A DNA stretch of 25,202 nucleotides from Betaproteobacteria bacterium (GTDB lineage: Bacteria; Pseudomonadota; Gammaproteobacteria; Burkholderiales; SG8-41). Positions 20,840 through 25,202 of the stretch are shown here, in pieces; the stretch's first letter is position 1; each line of letters opens with the position of its first letter. A program made the translations under genes and the position numbers. The stretch covers positions 1 through 25,202 of the forward strand of contig JANYDM010000110.1 in assembly GCA_025363575.1 (NCBI GenBank), written 5' to 3'. The notes under the pieces were generated by a model. That model was not told the DNA's origin. It saw only the letters and a program-made list of their open reading frames with translations, and ran no database searches.

Positions 20840-22294
20840 TCAGGCCGCCGGTATCGCCCTCGCCTGCTTAGCCCGCGGACTTGCGCTCAGTGACAGAATT
20901 ATGCCGCCGAGCGTGGCGATCGCCGCATCCATGCGCGGCGACCAGGGCGCGCCGTAATTCAGACGAATGCAGTTTTCGAATTTGCGCCGGGGTGAAAACA
21001 TCGGTCCGGGCGCGATGCTGATGCATTTCTCCATCGCCAGCCGGTGCACTTGCAGCGCATCGACGGTTTCCGGCATTTCGACCCACAGGAAATACCCGCC
21101 CTGCGGCCGCGACACGCGCACTTCTGCAGGGAAATGGGCGCGTATCGACCGCATCATCTGGTCCCGTTGCTCTGCGAGCGCCCCGCGCAGCTTGCGCAAG
21201 TGAGCGTTGTAGCCGCCATGCTTGAGGTATTCGACGATGCCCGCCTGGATTGGCAGGCTTGTCGTGATGGTCGTCATCAATTTGATCCGTTCCACTTCCT
21301 TGACGTAGCGACCCGGGGCCGTCCAACCGATGCGATATCCCGGCGCCAGGCATTTGGAGAACGACGAGCAGTGCAATACCAGTCCCTTGCGGTCGAACGC
21401 CTTGGCCGGCTGGGGCCGCTCCGGGTCGAAATACAGTTCTAGGTAGACATCGTCCTCGATCAGCGGAATGTTGCGCTCGGCCAGCATGCGGACCAGTTCC
21501 CTTTTCCTGTTCTCCGGCATAAGACTGCCGAGCGGGTTCTGAAAGTTCGTCATGATCCAGCACGTTTTGACCGGATGCTTGCGCAACACTGCGTCAAGTG
21601 CGGCGAGATCCATGCCGTCGCGCGGATGCGTGGACACCTCGACGGCTTTCAGTCCCAGGCGCTCGAGAGCCTCCAGGATCGCGTAGAAAGCCGGCGATTC
21701 AATCGCCACGAGATCCCCCGGCCGGGTGGTCGCCTGGAGACATAGCATCAGGCCTTCGAGCGCGCCGTTCGTAATGACGAGTTCTTCAGTGGCTACCGTC
21801 ATCCCCGACTCCAGATAACGCCGTGCAATCTGGCGCCTCAACTCGATATTTCCAATCGAAGGATTTGCGACCATAGTCTGCGGGTCGAGACGCCGCGCAC
21901 CCGCGTGGAGTGACTGTGCCAGTTTGGCGAGTGGAAACAGCTGGGGAGACGGGAACGGCGATCCCAGATTTACGATGCGCGGACTTGTCACCGCCTCCAG
22001 AACTTCGAACACCAGTTCGCTCACGTCAACGGCCGAGGGTGCTTTTGAAGGCCGCGAGATCTCCGGTTCGCGCGGCAGGCCCTGCCAGTGGACACTGACG
22101 TAATAGCCGGAGCGCGGCCGCGTGTGGATTTCACCCCGGTCTTCCAGCAGCGAGTACGCCTGCATCACGGTGCCGACGCTTACGCGATGACTGCGAGTGG
22201 CGGTTCTCAAGGAGGGAATTCGATCTCCCGGCCGCAGTACGCCCGCCCGAATCTGGCTGGAGATTTCACCGGCGAGCTTTTCGTAAAGCTTCAT
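20840..22294 (-). CDS. MocR-type transcriptional regulator (GntR wHTH + aminotransferase fold, 484 aa)
   Basis: A DNA-binding regulator combining a GntR winged helix (about residues 1-70: IRAGVLRPGDRIPSLRTATRSHRVSVGTVMQAY..) with a fold-type I aminotransferase domain (about 105-470). PLP-site residues are intact: NPLG with Asn253, Asp281 and Tyr284 in IEDDVYLE, the Schiff-base lysine Lys314 in SFSKCLAPGYRIGW, and late Arg in the ENCIRLNYG segment. MocR proteins sense PLP or an amino compound and often control a neighbouring gene. The closest candidates are the ABC receptor gene upstream (51-base gap, same strand) and the dehydrogenase/cupin unit beyond. No ribosome site is clear at the ATG; the length and domain start are normal. 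Confidence 0.93.
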   Translation of the reverse strand: MKLYEKLAGEISSQIRAGVLRPGDRIPSLRTATRSHRVSVGTVMQAYSLLEDRGEIHTRPRSGYYVSVHWQGLPREPEISRPSKAPSAVDVSELVFEVLEAVTSPRIVNLGSPFPSPQLFPLAKLAQSLHAGARRLDPQTMVANPSIGNIELRRQIARRYLESGMTVATEELVITNGALEGLMLCLQATTRPGDLVAIESPAFYAILEALERLGLKAVEVSTHPRDGMDLAALDAVLRKHPVKTCWIMTNFQNPLGSLMPENRKRELVRMLAERNIPLIEDDVYLELYFDPERPQPAKAFDRKGLVLHCSSFSKCLAPGYRIGWTAPGRYVKEVERIKLMTTITTSLPIQAGIVEYLKHGGYNAHLRKLRGALAEQRDQMMRSIRAHFPAEVRVSRPQGGYFLWVEMPETVDALQVHRLAMEKCISIAPGPMFSPRRKFENCIRLNYGAPWSPRMDAAIATLGGIILSLSASPRAKQARAIPAA

Positions 22295-22345
22295 GGCTGC
22301 GCGTGGCCATGCATGGCGGCTCCGGCACGACCATCCGGCATGACG

Positions 22346-23356
22346 TCAATTTCCCGGCAAGTCGTGGATTTCGGGGAAGAACAAATCCTTCCACGATGCC
22401 GCGCGGTTCCTGAGCGAGCCGATCTCGTGCATGAACTGCGCGTATTTGAATGTATTCTGCGGCACCATCGTAATGACGTTCTTGGGATCCGCCAGCGTCG
22501 CCATGATTTCATCGATGGTCTCGCCCTTGCCACCGATCGAGTCGTAGTAGACCTGCGCGGCACCGCGCCTGTCCTTGTTGATGTAATCGACGGCGTCCTT
22601 GACGGCGCGCACGATCGCCCGGTACGTAAGCGGATTTTCGTCGCGGAATTTTTTCGTCGTGTACAGCATCGTAAATGTCGTCGCGCCACCCATCACGTCG
22701 TCCGTCGAGAGTATCGTGCGCACCCGCTGATCTTTCAGCTCGCGCGCGACGAACGGCGGCGACGTGAAATGCAGATTGATTTCGCTGATGCCGGACAGCA
22801 TCGCGGCGACGCCGTCGGGATGCGGCAGCCCGACCGTGTAGCGGTCATAGCGGAAGGTTTCCTTGTCGCCGAACTCCTTGCGCGCTGCCATTTGCATGAT
22901 GATTGAAGGAATAGACACTTTGACGGCGGTGACTGCCATCTTGTCTTTTTCCGTGATGTCGCGCAGCGCCCTGATGTTTGGGTTGGTCGTGTTCAGGTAC
23001 ATAGGCAGCGAGCTCATCGCGGCGATGCCCATGATCTGCGCGTTGTCTCGGGTACGGTCCCACGTCAGCAGAAAAGCGGGCGGCCCTGCGCTCACCACTT
23101 GTGCGGCGCCCGAAAGCAGCGCGTCGTTGACCACCGCAGGCCCGCCGATATTGGCGAACGTAACATTGAGGGTCTTGTGGCCGAGCTGCGCCGCATGTTT
23201 TTCGATGGACTTCTGCCGCTCCATCACGAGCAGCGGCAGAAATCCGATGCCGCCGGCGCCTTTCGGGATTTTCAGCTCCTGAATTTCTGCCGCGAATGCG
23301 TGCGTGCACGTAATCAGCATCAGGCCGCACAGGGCGGGGCGCAATCGACAGGCCAT
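22346..23356 (-). CDS. ABC transporter substrate-binding protein, NitT/TauT-like (336 aa)
   Basis: A periplasmic binding protein of the type II fold related to NitT/TauT (SsuA-like) receptors for sulfonates, nitrate, pyrimidine precursors or similar. Signal peptide MACRLRPALCGLMLITCTHAFA, then the first strand with GAGGIGFLPLLVMERQ, the ligand-region segment NIGGPAVVNDALLSGAAQVVSAGPPAFL and the second-domain start KMAVTAVKVSIPSIIMQMAA. The start at 23356 is chosen for GGAGGA 8 bases before ATG and for the signal peptide; in-frame ATGs at 23377 and 23380 spoil it. No permease or ATPase gene is present in the window, so the receptor is orphan here. It is divergent from the dehydrogenase gene (128 bases) and upstream of the MocR gene. 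Confidence 0.88.
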   Translation of the reverse strand: MACRLRPALCGLMLITCTHAFAAEIQELKIPKGAGGIGFLPLLVMERQKSIEKHAAQLGHKTLNVTFANIGGPAVVNDALLSGAAQVVSAGPPAFLLTWDRTRDNAQIMGIAAMSSLPMYLNTTNPNIRALRDITEKDKMAVTAVKVSIPSIIMQMAARKEFGDKETFRYDRYTVGLPHPDGVAAMLSGISEINLHFTSPPFVARELKDQRVRTILSTDDVMGGATTFTMLYTTKKFRDENPLTYRAIVRAVKDAVDYINKDRRGAAQVYYDSIGGKGETIDEIMATLADPKNVITMVPQNTFKYAQFMHEIGSLRNRAASWKDLFFPEIHDLPGN

Positions 23357-23484
23357 GGGGATTCCTCCTTCCGCCATCATATAATGAAAGCGGCGTGACA
23401 CAATGCGGCCTCGCATCCGATTGCGTATAGACGCAATTGCACCAGCGGACCGCTCAACACTCAATTCAACAAGGACCAACCATC

Positions 23485-24405
23485 ATGCGCGTGGGATTCA
23501 TAGGCTTGGGCACGATGGGCGCTTCCATGGCGCTCAACCTGCAGGCTAAGGAACATGAAGTCGCCGTCAACGATCTGCGGCGCGAAGCGGCAGCGCCGCA
23601 CCTGAAAGCCGGCGCGGCCTGGGCGGACGGGCCGCGCGAGATTGCAGCACATTCCGAAGTCATCTTTACGTCGCTGCCCGGCCCGCGCGAGGTTGAAGCA
23701 GTCGCCGAGCTATTGCTCGAGCACATGAAGCCAGGCACCGCGTGGTTCGACCTGTCGACGAATTCGCCCACCGTCGTGCGCAAGCTGCATGCACGCTTCG
23801 CCGCCAAGGGGCTCGCCATGCTCGACGCGCCGGTCAGCGGCGGTCCGGCCGGCGCGAAGACCGGCAAGCTGGCGCTCCTCATTGGCGGCGACAAGGCAGT
23901 GTTCGAGAAATTCAAGCCCGCGCTCGACGCCATCGGCGACCAGGTTATTTACATCGGCGCGATCGGGGCCGGCACGGTCGCGAAACTCGTGCACAACATG
24001 GCCGGCTACGCGATACAGACCGCGCTGGCAGAGGTTTTCACGATGGGCGTCAAGGGCGGCGTCGAACCGCTCGCGCTATGGGCCGCCGTGCGCCAATGCT
24101 CGCTGGGCCGTCAGCGCACCTTCGACCGGCTCGGCAAGCAATTTCTGCGCGGCGAATTCGAGCCGCCCGATTTCGCATTGAAGCTCGCGTACAAGGACGT
24201 CATGCTGGCGACCGAGCTCGGGCGCGAAATCGGCGTGCCGATGCGCATCGCCGAACTCACGCGCGCCGAAATGAGCGAGGCGTTGAACCGCGGCTGGGAA
24301 GCGCGCGATTCGCGCGTCCCGATGTTGCTGCAGGAAGAGCGCGCCGGCGTGTCAATCAAGGTGCCCGCGGCGGACATCGAAGCCGTGATCAGGCGCGACG
24401 GCTGA
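23485..24405 (+). CDS. 3-Hydroxyisobutyrate-dehydrogenase-family oxidoreductase (306 aa)
   Basis: A cytosolic beta-hydroxyacid dehydrogenase. The Rossmann motif is GFIGLGTMGASMA (GLGTMG, 7-12). Asp30 after the second strand favours NAD over NADP. The substrate signature is DAPVSGGPAGAKTGKLA (Ser118, Gly119, Gly120). The catalytic lysine is Lys167 in GAGTVAKLVHNM with Asn171 nearby, and the C-terminal helical domain carries FALKLAYKDVMLA (Lys237-Asp238). Members oxidise 3-hydroxyisobutyrate, tartronate semialdehyde or related acids. The ATG at 23485 (AAGGA upstream) is preferred over upstream in-frame ATG at 23437. It is divergent from the ABC receptor and followed after 82 bases by the cupin gene, probably with its own promoter. 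Confidence 0.92.
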   Translation: MRVGFIGLGTMGASMALNLQAKEHEVAVNDLRREAAAPHLKAGAAWADGPREIAAHSEVIFTSLPGPREVEAVAELLLEHMKPGTAWFDLSTNSPTVVRKLHARFAAKGLAMLDAPVSGGPAGAKTGKLALLIGGDKAVFEKFKPALDAIGDQVIYIGAIGAGTVAKLVHNMAGYAIQTALAEVFTMGVKGGVEPLALWAAVRQCSLGRQRTFDRLGKQFLRGEFEPPDFALKLAYKDVMLATELGREIGVPMRIAELTRAEMSEALNRGWEARDSRVPMLLQEERAGVSIKVPAADIEAVIRRDG

Positions 24406-24487
24406 TAATTGCGCCGCCGCCGCAGGTTGATCGAAAATTCGTTATAGTGCGTTCCTCAAAGCCCCCATCGATGGAAGGAGAACCAGC

Positions 24488-24988
24488 ATGGCCCACACCG
24501 TTGCCCAACTCGCGAACGATTTCCGCACCGCCCTTAAATCCGAACCCGGCCCCGCCGGTCGTGAAAAAGTCTGCAAGCAACTGAAAGAAGCGCTGCTCGA
24601 TCAGGACTTCATCAAGGCCACCTTCGACGACAACACGCCGGAGCGCAAAATTCTGCACGAAGACCCGGAACTGGGTTTCTGCATCCTCGCGCACCAGTAC
24701 AAGGGCGCCAAAGACAGCCCGCCGCACGATCACGGCCCTTCGTGGGCCATCTACGGGCAGGTCGCAGGCGAAACAGCGATGTCGGACTGGGAACTCGTAA
24801 CTCCGGCCAGCACCGAGAAACCGGGCAAGGTCAAACACAAGACTAAATACAAGCTCACGCCGGGCGTCGCGCACGTCTACAACGAAGGCGATCTGCACTC
24901 GCCGAGCCGCGCCGGCGCGACACGCCTCATCCGCATCGAAGGCACCAATATGGAAAAGGTGAAACGGCTGAAGTACGAAGCAACTTGA
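24488..24988 (+). CDS. Cysteine-dioxygenase-like cupin protein (166 aa)
   Basis: A small cytosolic cupin. Metal-site residues are His80 and His82 in SPPHDHGPSWAIYG and His137 in GDLHSPSR, a three-His pattern as in cysteine dioxygenase and related thiol dioxygenases. The helical N-terminus and the E-rich SDWELVTP segment between the two motifs agree with that family. Cysteine dioxygenase oxidises cysteine to its sulfinic acid; here the substrate may be another thiol or small acid. AAGGAG lies 7 bases before the ATG. A -10-like TATAGT lies at 24443-24448, without a clear -35 box. The transcript ends at the terminator at 25008. The sulfonate-like ABC receptor nearby makes a link to sulfur metabolism conceivable, but this is inference. 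Confidence 0.82.
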   Translation: MAHTVAQLANDFRTALKSEPGPAGREKVCKQLKEALLDQDFIKATFDDNTPERKILHEDPELGFCILAHQYKGAKDSPPHDHGPSWAIYGQVAGETAMSDWELVTPASTEKPGKVKHKTKYKLTPGVAHVYNEGDLHSPSRAGATRLIRIEGTNMEKVKRLKYEAT

Positions 24989-25007
24989 TCGGCTCTTTCG
25001 CCTTGAG

Positions 25008-25030
25008 AAACCCGCCGCGGCGGGTTTTTT
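25008..25030 (+). terminator. Rho-independent terminator after the cupin gene
   Basis: A perfect 20-base palindrome AAACCCGCCG/CGGCGGGTTT at 25008-25027, most likely folding with a CGCG loop, runs into six T residues. It lies 19 bases after the stop codon and closes the 23485-24988 unit. Confidence 0.9.
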
Positions 25031-25202
25031 ATCGCCTGGTGTCGGACAAACCATGACAACCAAATAAGGGCTCTTCAGGAAATCGAGTGGGTAAAAAGAG
25101 CATTAAAAACGCCTGAAAGCCTTATGAACACTGGCTTGCAGGGGTTTCGTAAGGGCTTTGAAATGGGCATCATGTGTGGATGGCCAATTCAACGAAGCGA
25201 CA
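25031..25202. other. Gene-free window edge, less GC-rich, with short repeats
   Basis: Base composition is visibly less GC-rich than the rest. TAAGGGCT occurs twice in direct orientation (about 25067 and 25150), and AAAGCCTTA near 25117 is the near-complement of TAAGGGCTTT near 25150. An ATG at 25163 opens a 13-residue frame that leaves the window; I cannot identify it. No tRNA or recombinase gene is visible. Confidence 0.4.

Noticed and set aside
25163..25202. Start of a new gene at the right edge (ATG GGC ATC ATG...)
   Set aside because: Only 13 codons visible, poor ribosome site and no recognisable motif.

Overview
The window looks like a piece of a high-GC betaproteobacterial (Burkholderiales-like) chromosome from an environmental organism. 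The main reason is six intact periplasmic solute receptors of the Bug/TctC family (tripartite tricarboxylate transporter type) plus the relic tail of a seventh, an expansion known from Bordetella and Cupriavidus relatives. A DUF2970-like small membrane protein, class-typical intergenic repeats and strong GGAGG ribosome sites fit. No tctA or tctB membrane partner is present, and the single NitT/TauT-like ABC receptor also lacks its permease and ATPase here.

Layout. 1-364: tail of an M20 (carboxypeptidase G2-like) peptidase. 420-2273 (-): secreted AcpA-type phosphoesterase followed by a TctC. 2407-3375 (+): TctC, ending in a hairpin of tandem octamers. 3468-9407 (-): a probable catabolic operon of TctC, PrpD, an amidohydrolase fused to an unassigned domain, an alpha/beta hydrolase and a GST. 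9557-10942 (+): a second, different MmgE/PrpD. 10960-12495 (-): PHB-depolymerase-like esterase and a small c-type cytochrome. 12666-13466 (+): beta/gamma-crystallin plus glycine-zipper envelope protein with its own terminator. 13627-15392 (+): TctC-FAH pair. 15401-19929 (-): run of TctC, lipoprotein esterase, DoxX, SDR, TctC. 20108-20813 (+): SprT-like metallopeptidase and a DUF2970-like protein. 20840-23356 (-): ABC receptor and MocR regulator. 23485-24988 (+): beta-hydroxyacid dehydrogenase and a cysteine-dioxygenase-like cupin, ending in a terminator. The last 170 bases are less GC-rich and hold no gene I can support.

How it works together: the recurring unit is one secreted receptor next to one or more small-molecule enzymes (lactonase-like amidohydrolase, PrpD, FAH, SDR, hydroxyacid dehydrogenase). 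This suggests a scavenging island in which receptors bind different carboxylates and either share permeases encoded elsewhere or act as sensors. The region shows rearrangement around receptor genes: one TctC has a duplicated N-terminal motif split by a palindrome-rich spacer, another survives only as an out-of-frame tail under the 3' end of the DoxX gene, and the amidohydrolase reads straight through what looks like a former intergenic region.

No tRNA, rRNA, insertion sequence or CRISPR array was recognised. No gene-free stretch exceeds 300 bases.
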